Source of the DNA: Cyanophora paradoxa
Lineage: Eukaryota > Glaucocystophyceae > Cyanophorales > Cyanophoraceae
Reading direction: 5' to 3'
DNA: 64,000 bases
Assembly (NCBI GenBank): GCA_004431415.1
Contig: QPMI01000457.1
Coordinates: forward strand, 62,001-126,000
Numbering within the stretch: the stretch's first letter is position 1; each line of letters begins with the position of its first letter. The notes under the pieces are model-generated. The model worked only from the letters and a program-made list of their open reading frames with translations, did not search any database and was not told the DNA's origin. Positions 48,605 to 60,197 of this stretch are shown here, piece by piece. Position numbers and translations under genes: made by a program.

Positions 48605-50708
48605 TCAGAAGTCGCCCCCCGCGAGGGCGGCGTCGGGGAGGGCGTCGTCGGCGGCCTCGTAGAGGGGCAGCGCCTCCGCCCCGCACGCCTCCACCTCCCC
48701 GCCCGCCCCCCAGCCCCCCTCCAGCTCCTCCGCCCCGCTCCGGCACCGGCAATTGCACTGCGCGCCACGCCGGCGTGCGCCCCGCCGCCGTCAGAAGGGG
48801 CAGCGCCGCCGCGGGCCGCGCCGGGGTACGTGGGCGAACCGCGAGGAGGTCGGCCTCGGCGGTGGCCGCCTGCGGCCAAAGTCAGAGCGGGCGAGATCTG
48901 ACCCAGATCGTATTCGGGATCGCACGATTTCGATGAAGGCCTCCTCCTCGGCGCCGGCGTAGCGGTCCCCGCAGCGGCAGTTGCACTGCGCGCGCGAGCG
49001 ACGTCGGCGTTGGCGAGCGAGGCGGCAATTGCAAGCGTAGGAAGGGGCTGACGGCGGCGAGGTCGTCGTCATCGGCGACGCCCTCGGCGGCGAACGCGGA
49101 ATCTTCGGCGGCGCCGGCGAGGCCGGCCTCCTCCTCCGCGCAGTGCTTGCACCGGCAGTTGCACTGCGGACGCGAAAGAGCTCGCCAGTGAGCGCGAGTT
49201 TCATTTTCGTTGCGTGTGGGAAATTCAAATTAGATCCGGGCGAACGTCCATCACATCGTCCTCGCCCTCCGCGAAACCGGCGCCCTCGATGTCGGCGGTG
49301 GCGGCGGCGGCGGCCTCATCGTCGGCGCAGTTCTTGCAGCGGCAGTTGCACTGCGAAAAGAAACGAGTGAGCACTGGCGAAGGCCGCCGGGCCCTGGAAG
49401 GCTCCTACTGCGATTTTGCCTTCGCGCAAAAATCCGAAATCGAACGCATGCGCAGCCGCTCACCGCCTGGAGGTCATCGTCGGTCTCGGCGGCGGCGGCC
49501 TCGAACTCCTCCAGCGCGGCGACCGGCTCGGGGGCGAGGGCGGGGGCGGCCCCCGTGTAGGCCGGCGCTGGCTCGGGCGCAACCTCAGCGGTCTCGGCCG
49601 CGGGCACGGGCTCGGGCTCGGGCGCGGCCGCCTCAGGCGCGGCTTCGGGAGCGGCCTCCTCGTCGGCGAGGAGGGCGGTGACGAGGGCGGCGGAGGCGGC
49701 CGCGCTCTCCGCCGCCTCGCGCGCCAGGGCCGCCGGGTCCGCCGCCGCCTGCGTGAAGTCGCCCTCCCCCAGCCCCTCGATGTCGCTGCACGCGCGCACA
49801 GCCAGTCGAACGTTAACAGTGCGATCGGAGCTCGAGGCTACAAAGAGCGCGGGCGCCGCACCGGATGAGGTTCTCGGTGACGTCGGTGAGGTTGAGCACG
49901 ACGCCGTCCTCCGCCTCCAGCAGCTGCGTCAGCGGCACCTCCGCGTAGTTCGGCTGCGCGCATCAATGTTAACATTGGGCTTTTCGTGATTCGAGAAGCA
50001 GGAAGCAACCGGATTTTAGTTCGAGAAGCAGGAATTCGCACCAAGGGCGTGCCGTCCGCGCTGGGGCCGAAGCAGACGACAGTCGGGACGCCAATCTCGC
50101 CCGCAAAGGCCAGCTCCTTGAAGATCTGCCGGAAAAGAGATTTTCAATTAGTTTGTAATTAGATTCCACTCGGATTCGACATAAATATTATATTCGTATC
50201 CGCCGGCGCCCCAGCTGCAGCTGCAAGCCCGGGCGCGCCAAGGACGCGCACATTGCGGCACTCCTCGACGCCGTGCTTGATGTCGCACAGGACCTGCACG
50301 AAGTCGATGTCGCCAGCCGCTCGCACGCACGCCTCGTCCAGCGCCGGCGCGTACAACTTGCACTGCGCGCGAATTCGATTCGAAGGCTCGGTCGGTCCTA
50401 GATCTAGATCTACATATACAGGGCGTGGGATCCGGAGCGGACCTGAGAGCAATTCTCTTCGTCGGTGAGGTAGGCGACGACCTTCTTTCCCTGCCCCAGG
50501 AGCGCCTTGGTCTGCCGCGCGAGAGATCGTCGCCGGTCAGCGGTAATTCGAAGGATAACATCGCATATATACGCGAAATCAGGAGCGGCATAACCTCGTC
50601 CCAGGTCTTTGTCTGCAAGCAGCGGAGCGGGGAGCATGTAGTCGAGGATGCGTCGGACACGCCTTCGGCCTCCCCCAGTGCCGCGCCAGGCTCCAGCTTG
50701 TCCGCCAT
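48605..50708 (-). CDS. Thioredoxin-fold protein with repeated CNCRC cysteine exons
   Basis: It starts MADKLEPGAALGEAEG at 50708. After a TKTWDE exon come TKALLGQGKKVVAYLTDEEN and, across an intron, the redox-site join NCSQCKLYAPALDEACVRAA. This gives CSQC at the thioredoxin CxxC position, then IDFVQVLCDIKHGVEECRN. IFKELAFAGEIGVPTVVCFG carries the conserved cis-Pro. NYAEVPLTQLLEAEDGVVL and an Ala/Glu/Pro-rich tail (about 49790-49490) follow. Four homologous exons then begin at 49350, 49163, 48985 and 48757, each right after a CAG acceptor with TGCAAYTGCCGSTGC (CNCRC). The last ends AALAGGDF at a stop at 48605-48607. It is paralogous to the plus-strand gene at 57949, whose exon set and C-terminus match. 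Oxidoreductase or metal-binding roles are plausible but unproven. Confidence 0.75.
48740..49350 (-). repeat. Tandem exon duplication: four CNCRC-encoding exons
   Basis: On the minus strand the acceptor-plus-exon unit GCAG|TGCAAYTGCCG recurs at 49350, 49163, 48985 and 48757 (spacing 187, 178 and 228 bp). The encoded starts are CNCRCKNCADDE, CNCRCKHCAEEE, CNCRCGDRYAGAEEE and CNCRCRSGAEE, each followed by an acidic, Ala-rich stretch. Only the first two keep the fourth Cys of CNCRCKxC. The introns between them have diverged. Confidence 0.85.
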
Positions 50709-51930
50709 TGATTTATTGTGCTCAAGCCTTGCAATTGGAGATCTAGCAGCTGCGCCGCGGCGCGAGATCGAGATTTACATATCAGCGGCTAGCATGCGCA
50801 GGCTAGCAACGTTTAACGTTAGCATCGTCGCACTGCGCGCGCACCTCGAAGTCGTCGTCGGCCGCTTCTTCTCCTCACTTGCTGCGAACTGCGAGGCGCA
50901 ATTAGGCTGACCGCGGCCTGCGCGGGCTGCGCGGGCCGCAGGCCCGCAGCCCGGCGCCGGCCGCTCGAGTTTCGAACCGGTTTTCAAGTGACCGGCGTCA
51001 GCGGATTTTTTTCCCGAACCGTTGAACGGTCAACTTGAACCACTAATCCTCGGAGCTTTCTGTGACACGGTGCGTGCCATGGAGTAGGTCTGAGACCACG
51101 TTTGACAACTTGGCAACACAGGGCACTGCGCATGTACCTGTCAAAGGTTCAACGGTCAGCGTGTAGGCACCTCGAGCTCGACCGATTAGATTAGAGTCGA
51201 CTCGGATCGACTAAATTAAAAAATCGGATCGACTCAGCGACCTTTCCAATGAAGTGGTCTAAAAATTTGATCGTGATCATCGGATGCCATGATGGTGAAT
51301 CAATACTGGTTGCCTAGCTATAGATCTAGCACAGGCTAGAACGATAACAGAACCAGAACTAGAAGATCTGACTTCAAGAACAACTTGCCTAGAAGTGGTC
51401 GACGTCTGACGTGACTCAGTGATATCGATCATGCATGGAGAACTTCGGTTCCGAAGTTCCCATCCATGGCCAATTGCAAGTGTCAGATGTGTGTTGAAGA
51501 AAACACCGGGCGGGAGGGGGGAGGGGGGAGGACGGGGGTGGGGGAGATCTAGGGCCAGGAGTGGGGTAGGGGAAGTACTGCGAGGGAGTGAAGAGGCTTG
51601 CGGCAGAGGAAGAGAATTGAGTTCGGGAGAGACAGAGTTTCTGTAGAGGAAATTAAGCCGGGCCGGAGCCCGGCGCCGCGGCTCGATCAAAGAATTAGAG
51701 AACGGGGCTAATTGAGATCGATATCTCGAGGGGATCGATCAAACTGATCATGCATATGAGATCTAGAGGGGATCGATCGATCGAGCAGCGTATGCTCAGT
51801 TCAGACTTCCAAAAACTTCACGGTGCGCTCCGCGGGCGCGCGCGGCGCTCGCGCGCCGCGGCGCATGCGCGTGCACGTGTGGTCCGTGCTGAACCGCACG
51901 CGTATACGTACGCTCCATTCTCCCGCAGCG
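50709..51930. other. Intergenic region with AT-rich core and palindromes
   Basis: No gene was seen. It contains GATCGACT/GACTCGGATCGACT direct repeats near 51170-51245 and purine-rich GGGGGAGGGGGGAGGACGGGGG near 51505-51530. GATC-rich palindromes (ATCGATCGATCGAGC) lie near 51770-51787. It includes the promoter of the gene at 51931. Confidence 0.4.
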
Positions 51931-52490
51931 ATGGACCAGGTACGAATTGCACGGGCCGAGGAGGAGGACGCCAAGGCGCGGAAGCACGAGGCCAAGAAGA
52001 ACGACGCGGAGGCGCGGGTTCGTGAGAATGCTCGCCGCGCTCCTGTGGCCGAAAATTGCGCCGCCGAAACAACCGCAATTTTTGCGACGCAGATCGCGGA
52101 CGTACAGGCTTCGAGCGAGTTCGGTGCGAGCGGCCCCGGGGCGGTCATCGACAAGATGAAGGAGTGCGCTGAGACCCGCGCTGACCCGCGCGCCGACGAG
52201 AGGCGACGCTAATTTCGGCGCGTGTGCGCGCGCAGGGCCGTGGGGATGTCCGAGGAGCAGAAGCTAATGAAGGAGGTGCGCCGAAAATTATTCTAGAGCC
52301 GAATATAGAACGCCTGATAAGATAACACACAAAACTTTACGCGCTTCGAAAACATGCGGCTGACTGTCGACGTCGTCCCGGCCCGCCGTTTACGCAGGCG
52401 GAGCACCAGGCGGCGGACGCGGAGAAGCACCTGCTCCGCGAGCAGCAGCTGCGCTCCAAGGCCCCCGGCACCGACGCCGACGTCTCGTGA
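51931..52490 (+). CDS. Small charged coiled-coil protein, copy A of a tandem pair
   Basis: Four exons (51931-52017, 52093-52163, 52236-52275, 52398-52490) join in phase to 96 residues. It starts MDQVRIARAEEEDAKARKHE with AKKNDAEAR, and has the middle block IADVQASSEF plus AVIDKMKE. The conserved short exon encodes AVGMSEEQKLMKE, and the end is AEHQAADAEKHLLREQQLRS with KAPGTDADVS. The whole protein is predicted helical and highly charged, with no signal peptide or membrane segment. It is paralogous to the gene at 53128, with identical exon phases and identical sizes for exons 1 (87 nt) and 3 (40 nt). Family not recognised; a small soluble helical protein. Confidence 0.8.
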
Positions 52491-53127
52491 GGCTCGATTA
52501 CCAGGCGTTCGAATTCGTCTCGGCGCGCGGCCTGACTGCTTAAGCTAAGATGTCAGAGAGCTCGCCCTCAGGCTCAGGTCGTTCTTCTAAATGTGAATGA
52601 GGTTGCGAATAAAATATTGCGCGTTGATAACAGCAACAGTCAAGCAATTGCAATGCGCGCGCACGAGCAGAGGACGGGGCGCATCCGGCCGGGAGGCCTA
52701 GATCTAGAGTTCGGAAGATATCTATGGGCCGCTCGAGCTCGGAGAACAACTGCAGGTGGTGGCTGGGAGGGACGGGATCGGGACGTCGACCCGGGATGTC
52801 ATTATATCGATCCAGGGAGCGCTCGAATCGATCGATCGATCGACGTCGACCCGCGAATTAATTATATAAAGGAGACTAATCGAAGGCGCGAAATTACAGG
52901 AGGAGCTTATAAAAAAGCGAATTTTTGCAACCTCTCTAGATCTGCAACCTCTAGATCTCTGAAACCTCTCGCGGGGAGCTTGACAGGGAGGAGCTTGACT
53001 ACAGCGAATTTGAAAGCGCACGCGTACGCGTACGCGCGCGCCGGCGCGCTCTGTAGGCTTCTAGATCTAAAGTTCGAGCTTCTCCCGGACTCGATCAGAG
53101 CTGAGCCGCAAGCTCTCCCGTGCAGAA
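52491..53127. other. Spacer between the tandem coiled-coil genes
   Basis: AT-rich with repeated CTAGATCT and GATCGATCGATCGA palindromes, and imperfect AACCTCTCTAGATCTGCAACCTC repeats near 52928-52955. No gene was seen. Confidence 0.4.
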
Positions 53128-53665
53128 ATGGACCCCGTAAATCTCGCGCGTGCGGACATCGAGCAGGCGAAGGCTCGGAAGCACGAGGCCAAGAAGAACG
53201 ATACGGAGGCGAGGGTGCGCCGGTTTCCTCGCCTCGCATAGCTTTTTGCGGTCGATGCTGATGTATGCCGATCGGCGCAGCTTGCCGATGTGCAGGCTTC
53301 GCATGCAGCGACGGCGGAGAGCCCCGGGAAGGGCGCTCGTATCGTGGAGAAAATGAAGGAGTGCGCGCGCGGCCTTTCTATTTAATTTCGCAATTGACGT
53401 CGACCGCTGAATTATTTTGCAGGACTGTGGGGATGACGGAGGAGCAGATGCTGATGAAGGAGGTGATAGCTCTTGAATTCAATTTTATTCTTGAGAAGCG
53501 AGCCTAGGAGCCATCGAGGCTTACATTCGTCGGCTAATCATGACGTTGCCCGCCATTCCCGCGCCCGATCCGGCGCAGGCCGAGCACCAGGCGGCCGACG
53601 CCGAGAAGCACACTCTGAAAGAGCAGGCGCTTCGCTCCAAGGCCCCCAGCGCCGACGTCTTGTAG
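53128..53665 (+). CDS. Small charged coiled-coil protein, copy B of a tandem pair
   Basis: Four exons (53128-53214, 53281-53360, 53423-53462, 53579-53665) join in phase to 97 residues. It starts MDPVNLARADIEQAKARKHE with AKKNDTEAR, then LADVQASHAATAESPGK and VEKMKE. The short exon encodes TVGMTEEQMLMKE, and the end is AEHQAADAEKHTLKEQALRS with KAPSADVL. It is strongly similar to copy A throughout, except for the spacer in exon 2. Intron sequences have largely diverged, so the duplication is not very recent. All splice sites are intact in both copies and both are probably expressed. Function unknown. Confidence 0.8.
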
Positions 53666-54416
53666 GCCTCGGAGGGCCACACTGGGGGCTCGAACTCGCA
53701 TGCGCATGCGCTGTTCAAATAATTCAATATAATGCTTGCGCATGATCACGACGCTGAATTACAACGCGTTCGTCTGTCGCGGCTATCTAGTACACCACAG
53801 TCTCTAAATCTGTACACGTACACGTGTTGAATGCTGACTCATGCCGGTCGTTCTAATTATAATACCAGGCCTAGGCCATGCACGTGTAAATGAAGCACAC
53901 CATAGAAAGAGCAGAAGTTTATAATGAAGGTTCGAACTCTGATTGCAATGCAATGCGAATGCCAAATACAGCATATGTACAGCTGTTCAAAATGCAAAAT
54001 CCGTTAACGTTCCAGTGCGCGAAAAAGTTCGCCGCGGAACTAAAGCCCCCCGGGGCTAGAGATGGCGCCGGCGGCGGGGGAGCGCGGCCCGCCCGTGGAA
54101 GAGAGGAGCCCATCGATCTCGCGCATGCGGACGCTCCACTCCTCCCGCGTCCTGCGAAAAGGAGCGCAACGTTAACGCCGACTGAGCCCATGGCCGGATA
54201 CACAGAGCAGTAATCATAAAAAGCTAGTCGGGATCCAGAGACGAGCAAAGGGTTCGATTAAGCTTAGGTAGAGTTAATCGACTGTCACATTATAAGCTTT
54301 AAGGGTCGGGCTGCAGCGAAGGCCGCGTGCGCACCGCTGGAGGCGCTCGCCGACCCGCTCCAGGTTCGCCCGAAGATCGGACGACGACTGCGAGAAATTT
54401 AAAGCTTAAGCTCGCT
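53666..54416. other. Intergenic region with a possible relic third copy
   Basis: Mostly AT-rich with no complete gene. At about 54103-54140, the sequence coding PIDLAHADAP resembles the start of exon 1 in copies A and B (PVNLARAD), suggesting a decayed third unit. No other exons of that family were found nearby. Confidence 0.3.
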
Positions 54417-57131
54417 TCAAACACATAAGGTTTGCGCCCGGCGGCGACGTCGGGCTGCGGGCGGGCGCACGGAGAGGGCGGAGGCGAAGAGGGGCGGGGT
54501 CGAGCAGGCGGGGGTGCTCCCCGGCGAGCTCGAGGGCCGCGCCGAGCTCGGGCCGAGGCCGAGGGCGCGCGAGCCGGCGAGGATGGCGCCGATGGACCCC
54601 GAGGACGCCAGCCGCCCGCGGACGGAGCCGGCGCCCACCAGGGAGAGGGGTGTCTGGGCGCCGGAGCCGGCAGCCGAGCCGGCCGGCTGCAGGGGGCGGC
54701 CGTGGGAGGGGTAGGCGCCGACCGGCGTGGCCGCGCCGCTCGCGTTCGGAGTACCGCCGCCCCGGCGGAGGCGGCGGCCGGCTGCGTGTTCAGGGCCGCG
54801 AGCTTCAGGGTGAGGGCGGCGGAGGCCCCGAGGCCGAGGGAGCCGGCGCCGGCCCCGGCGCCGGTGCCGCGCGGGGTCGAGGCGCCGGAGCCAGCAACAG
54901 AGCCCGATCGCGAGTCGCCGGTGCCGGAGGGGGGGCGCAGCGGCGCCGGCTGCTGCAGCGGCGCCGGCTGCTGCAGCGGAGGCGCGAGCTGGGCCTCCGG
55001 GGCGGGGGCCGCGGCAGGCTGCAGCTGGACATGAGCTGTCGCGGTGGAATTGCCGCCGTGGCCAGGGGTCAGGGCTGCGGAGATCTGAGATGCGACGCCT
55101 CGACATCAGCCATTTTCGCGACATTTCGCGGTGGTCAATTCTAGCGGTGGCCGGTGCAAAACAATTCGTTGACGTTCACGCACGCGAGAGACAAGGCGGG
55201 CGCGCTCAGATTCCGAAGCGCGGGCTGCGGCCTGCGGGCGGCCTGAGGAGACTAGTACTTCGCGATGAACGGAGGTGGACTTGATGTAGAGCACCTTTAT
55301 GCGGGAGACTTCTGCCTCGAGGGCAGCCACGCGCTCCCCGGCCCTGCTCGAGGGGCGCGAAATTACAATCACGCGAAATCAACTAAAACCGACAGCGAGG
55401 CCGCACCGAACGGCAAGGTCGGAGTAGGCAGCTGACTGCCGCTGCGCTCTTCGAAATTCGCGATCGGCGGGTCAGGGGCTGCCGAAGGGCGGGGAAGCCC
55501 AACACAAGCTTAAGCGGGTGCGCACAAGGCGAGCTCTCGCTCCAGCGCCGACACGCGCTCCGCGCAGCTGCCGTCGCGAGAATAAATGAATTAGATGACG
55601 ACCGAAACCCTCGGAGAATGGCCGGCAGAGAAATTCCGTAAAGCCTGGAGCACCTTGTGGCGTACTTGCGCAACGAGTCCACCTCTTTCTCGGCTTCCTG
55701 TTGGGCGCAGGAAATTTAAAAATAGGTATGAGGACGTCCTTGCGATGAATTTGAATGCTTTAATTTTGCATGCCTGCCGGCCGCGGGAGGTGCGGTCCAA
55801 TCTAGGAACGGAGACACGGCGGGTGTCAGAAACCCGAAAAAATAACAATAAGAGAGTTGAAGCCAAGAACAAAACGCACTCTTCTGCGAGCTTGACGATC
55901 GTCTTCTCCTTCTCCGCGTCTCTCATCTGTCTCCGCGAATTTAGAGGGCGTTGCAGCGTCAAGTCCAATCTTATATAATAAAAAGGCAGGCTCGCCCGCA
56001 GTTCGGCGAGGAGCTTTCGGTTTGCGTCGCACTGCGACGCCAGCGCCGCCACCTCTTCCGCCGCCGCCTTCGCTCGTGCTCGTAGCGCCTGATCATGAGA
56101 GGGCGGGAGCGCCATCAGCACGACGCGGATCCCCGGATCGGGAGACAAGCTGCGGAAAGTTTCTGCAGCTCTGAAGCGATTGCAGCTGCAGGTACCTTTG
56201 TCGCATCCTTGAGAGACGCGTTTTCCGCCCGTAGAGCTGACGCCTGCGCTCACGCACATGCGATGAGTTCACTCGCGATCGATCGCGAGGCCCGCGAGGC
56301 ATATATATATATCCACGTGCACAAACCTCGCGCCCGATATCGGGGTGGTTCGGGCGCCCCCCATTGGTGCTGGTGCTCCCGATGCGCACGGCGGGACGCC
56401 GGCCGTGGGGCCGAGTGCACGGGGTCGGCTCGGTGAGAGCGCGCCTGCACGGGGTCGGCTCGGTGAGAGCGCGCCTGCAGAGCAATAATTGTAATTATTA
56501 TAATGAAATAATCGAGGCGCCGGTGCCAAATATGCGCAGCTCGCTTTCGCGCACCACAGTGCCGAGAAGATCCCGCCAGAGCTCGAGTCACGTGTTTGCT
56601 CAACGTCTTCCGAATCGCTGTAACTGTCGGCGAGTGAGACCGCGCGCAAAAGAGGTCAGTACGCCAACTTAAATGCCGTCGCCGCGTCTGACTAGATATA
56701 CAACCGCGTACGCACATCAAGCTGTCATTCTCCACGTGCACGCAAGCGCCCCTCGCAGCAGCCGCGGGTGAATCGCAATCTCGAGCTTCGTGATCAGGCT
56801 CCGATGGGCAGATGCTCGGGGCGCGCTGGAAAGCTGCCGCTGCTAGCTTCCGGCGCGCCAGCTCTTCAATCTGTGCCGCCGCGCGCGAGGCGAGGGGCAG
56901 CGGCTGCGACTCTGCAGAGAGCTCCGCCTCCGCGTCTAGGTGTGGCTGCTGCTTTGAATTCGAGCTCGACGGCGCGGGGGGCAGGGGCGCGACGGAAGAG
57001 CGCAGGCCGAACGCGCTAGCGAACGCGGCGTCGGGTTCGCTGCACGGTGCGAGCCAGCCAGGCTGTGCGCACGCGTACGCGCTCGAGTGCTGCTGCGACG
57101 CGGCGCCTACAGATAGATCCGCAGGAGCCAT
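54417..57131 (-). CDS. Unrecognised coiled-coil protein, multi-exon
   Basis: It starts MAPADLSVGAASQQHSSAYA at 57131, then SRAAAQIEELARRKLAAAAF (about 56890-56830). Later minus-strand exons include SLADSYSDSEDVEQTRDSSS with GGIFSALW (about 56640-56560) and ARAKAAAEEVAALASQCDAN with RKLLAELRA (about 56090-55990). Next come RMRDAEKEKTIVKLAEEC (about 55930-55880), EQEAEKEVDSLRKYA, SALERELALC (about 55560-55530) and ERVAALEAEVSRIKVLYIKS (about 55340-55270). The 3' part is Ser/Gly/Pro-rich (NASGAATPVGAYPSHG). Short exons with heptad-patterned Leu/Ala and charged residues point to a long interrupted coiled coil with disordered ends. Exon joins were not all resolved, and the stop (54417) depends on the frame chosen for the tail. 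No family recognised. Confidence 0.5.
56417..56478. repeat. Perfect 30-bp tandem duplication
   Basis: The unit GCACGGGGTCGGCTCGGTGA plus the next 10 bases occurs twice head to tail (56417 and 56447). It lies in an intron or non-coding part of the minus-strand coiled-coil gene. Confidence 0.85.
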
Positions 57132-57948
57132 GTGCGCTGCTACTTTGCGACTCCTTGCTCGCCTCGAGCTCTAGATCTTCTCCTCAGCGGCAGCTGCTGC
57201 TTGACTGCCGCAGGGCTAGCGCCCCCAGCTTCATGGCGGCAACGTGACCGCTGTCCGACAATCCAGTTCTGACCGCTATAGCTACGTATACGCTCCAAGC
57301 TGACCGCTGACCACTGGGACAGCGTACCACTTTTTTCAGGTTGACGTCGGCTGTGACACGGGTCAAGCTGAATCGGAACTTGAATGCTTTTTTTCTTCGA
57401 AAGTGGTTTCGGGCTTTGACAGCTCGAAACCTCGAGACGTTGAATGCATTTTTTCGCGTTTGAATTAGAAAAGTGGTTCTCGGGCTTTGACGGTGGTTCC
57501 GGAGCCTTCCGCTTCGAAAGACTGTGCCCCGAGGCTCGGAGGTTCAAGAGCTGTCCGCGCCCCCTGCAGCTGCAGCCTGCAGCCCGCAGCGCTAGCAGCC
57601 CAAGTCTGGTTTTGGTGCCCGAATTTCGGACGCGAAGACCTAGCTATAGGCTCCGAACGCCGAGCCCTAGAGTCGATGCCCCCGGTCACCTTAGTCGCCG
57701 CGGCGGCCATCGGTAGCAACCTTCGGCTCCCTCAGACGCGCTCCCACCTTAAGCTTCGGCACCTGCACCCGCCCTCGTGCGTGCGCGTGCGCGTTCCCGC
57801 CGTAGCTTCTACTTCCAGCGGACCGTATCGATAACGCTGACTGCACGGCCTACAGCTGCTGGTGCCGCGTGTTCGCTCGCAGCTTCTCAGACAGAGTCTA
57901 GGCGTGAGCTTTCTTTGACCGGTATACGCAGTGATCTAGAAGCGCAAA
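57132..57948. other. Divergent intergenic region with an imperfect direct repeat
   Basis: This lies between the starts of the coiled-coil gene (-) and the thioredoxin-fold gene (+). The stretch TTGAATGCTTTTTTTC...GTGGTTTCGGGCTTTGAC at 57381-57422 recurs with changes at 57440-57492. No gene was seen. Confidence 0.45.
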
Positions 57949-60197
57949 ATGGAGGAGCAGCAGAACCCCGGCCTCGCGATTGCGAACGAGAAAGCGCCCG
58001 AGCACGCCAAAGTGCCCGACGCCGCCCCGGCGGCTGGGAAGCCGGCCGCAGCGGGACCCGCGGCTGCCGGGTCCACGACGGAGACCGTCAACCCCTCGGC
58101 AGACCCCGCCACCCTCGGCCTTGTTTCGGGCGTCGCGCAAGAGTTCGAGCACGCCACCGTCGTGACGTGGGATGAGGCCCGCACAATTTCGCCCACTCAG
58201 CACTTAAGCTTATGCGCGCCTCGCTTTACATTTTTGGCTGACTGGACGCGCACGCGCATGCGCAGGCAAAGGCAGCCATCGGGCAGGGGGCGCCTGTGGC
58301 GCTCTACGTGACGGCAGACGCCGAATGTGCGAATTCCTCGATTGCGTTGAAGCTCGTCGCAGACATCGATGTTTTAAAGCTTCCTCTTTCTGTAGGCACC
58401 TGGTGCCGCACCTTCAGCCCCGCCGTCGACGCCGCCGCGGACGCCCTCGCCGACCTCGGGTACAAGTGCCTCGTTGTCGACTGTGCGCCCCACTCAAGCC
58501 TTTAAATTTGTCTCGGGATCGATATCGGGGTCATCGGAATCGATATCGATTGCATATTCCGGATCCATCTCATGCACGCACCCGCAACCCTCAGGCGACA
58601 TCACAGGCAAGCACCCCTCCAAAGACAACGCGTATCTGGTAAATGAATTTCCTCTCGCGATCTGCGTGTGAATCCCCTTGTGTGTAACGCTTCAAATTCT
58701 TACAAATTCTTCAATTTCCGCGCGCAGATCTTCCACGAGCTCGGATACGAGGCCGAGATGGGCGTCCCGACGCTCCTCTTCTACCCGTCGGAGGTCCCCG
58801 CCGGCGCCGACGGCAAGCCCGACGTGGTGCGAAAGCCGGCGCCATCGTCTAAAATTTTATCCATGCTTAAGCTTTGAGCCATGCCATTCACAGTAAATAC
58901 ATAAAAGCCTTAATCAGAGCCGCACTGCACATGTGACCGTCGGACGTCAATGTGTATTACTAAGTTACGCTCTGGCTTGCCAGTTGCACCTAAGCTTGCA
59001 AGTGCATTAATTTCGCGTGTTTGCATTTATCGCCATCGTTGACCGCGCGCTGGCCGGCCGGGGCGCAGTCGAAGGGGTACGCGGAGTGCCAGCTGGCGCC
59101 GCTGGAGACGACACCGGAGGGCGCCCTCGTCGACGTCGAGGACGCCGCCGATAAGATCGTCTCGTGCGCGCCTCCAGTTGCTGAATCATTATAACTCTGT
59201 TTTATCTCCGCTTCTTTTTTGTCTCGTCTCGCGCTGACGACGACCTCTTCGCTTCGCGCAGGTTCGCGCTGACGGGGGTCCAGTTCGAGGCCCCGACGGA
59301 CCTGGAGGGGCTCGCGGTGGAGGGCGCCGAGGGCGCCGAGGGCGCCGGCCCCGCCCCGACCTTCGAGACCGGCGCCCTCGAGGCAGACGTCGACGTCCCC
59401 TCCGACGTGCGAAATCTCATTCGAAATTGAAATTTGAAATCCAGCCGCGCTCACGCTTTTGCTCGCAGGGGACGGGGGAGGAGCAGACGGCGGTTGTGGA
59501 TGAGGATGTCTCCGCCTTGGCCGTCGAGGACGCCGCGGAGCCCGCGGAGGTCGAGGCGACGGCGGTGGCCGATGCCGCGCCACCGGCCGACGCCGACTCC
59601 GCCATCGCCGCGGAGGTCCCCTCGGAGGCCCCGCCGTCGGAGGCGCCGGCAGAGGCGGCGGCGGCAGAGGAGGCGGCGGCGGAGGCGCCCGTGCTGGTGG
59701 ACGCGTCGCCCTTCCCGCCCGCCGACCTCGTCGTCGGCACCGCCGCCGAGCCGCCGGCCGAGCCCGAGCCTGAGCCCGAGCAGGCGCCGGCGCCCGAGGA
59801 GGCCGCACCCGTGGAGGCCGCGGCTGCGCCCGAGGAGGAGGAATACGACCCCGCCGTGCGCAGTGCCCATCCTGCCATTATTATAAACGTTCACTGTTCC
59901 TCATTCGAATTTATTTCGATCTTCTCGCGCCCGATCAGGAGCTGGAGACGGCCGACGAGGACCTCCTCGCGGTTCGTCCACGCGCTCCGCGGCGGCGCTG
60001 CCTCCTCTGACGGCGTCGCCCGCTTGCGCGGCGCGCAGTGCGACTTCCGGTGCCGGAGCGGGGCGGAGGCGGAGGAGGGGGGCTGGGGGGCGGGCGGGGA
60101 GGTGGAGGCGTGCGGGGCGGAGGCGCTGCCCCTCTACGAGGCCGCCGACGACGCCCTCCCCGACGCCGCCCTCGCGATCGCCGGAGGCGACTTCTGA
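57949..60197 (+). CDS. Thioredoxin-fold protein with long acidic tail
   Basis: Ten exons join in phase to 445 residues: 57949-58176, 58266-58326, 58396-58482, 58595-58638, 58728-58826, 59069-59163, 59262-59406, 59469-59855, 59939-59971, 60039-60197. An Ala/Pro-rich N-terminal segment leads to VTWDEAKAAIGQGAPVALYV. The redox site CTWC (CTWCRTFSPAVDAAADAL) is split by an intron. LVVDCDITGKHP and MGVPTLLFYPSE follow, with the cis-Pro. The next domain, GYAECQLAPLETTPEGALVD, leads to a Glu/Ala/Pro-rich tail (59469-59855). The last exon begins CDFRCRSGAEAEEGG, the equivalent of the CNCRC exon in the paralogue, and ends at 60195-60197. The first intron has a GC donor (58177). No signal peptide is visible. 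A thiol-disulphide role is inferred from CTWC plus cis-Pro. Confidence 0.85.

Noticed and set aside
56280-56330. Replication origin or centromere-like AT island near the ATATATATAT runs
   Set aside because: Short AT runs are scattered through all spacers here; nothing distinguishes one as an origin.
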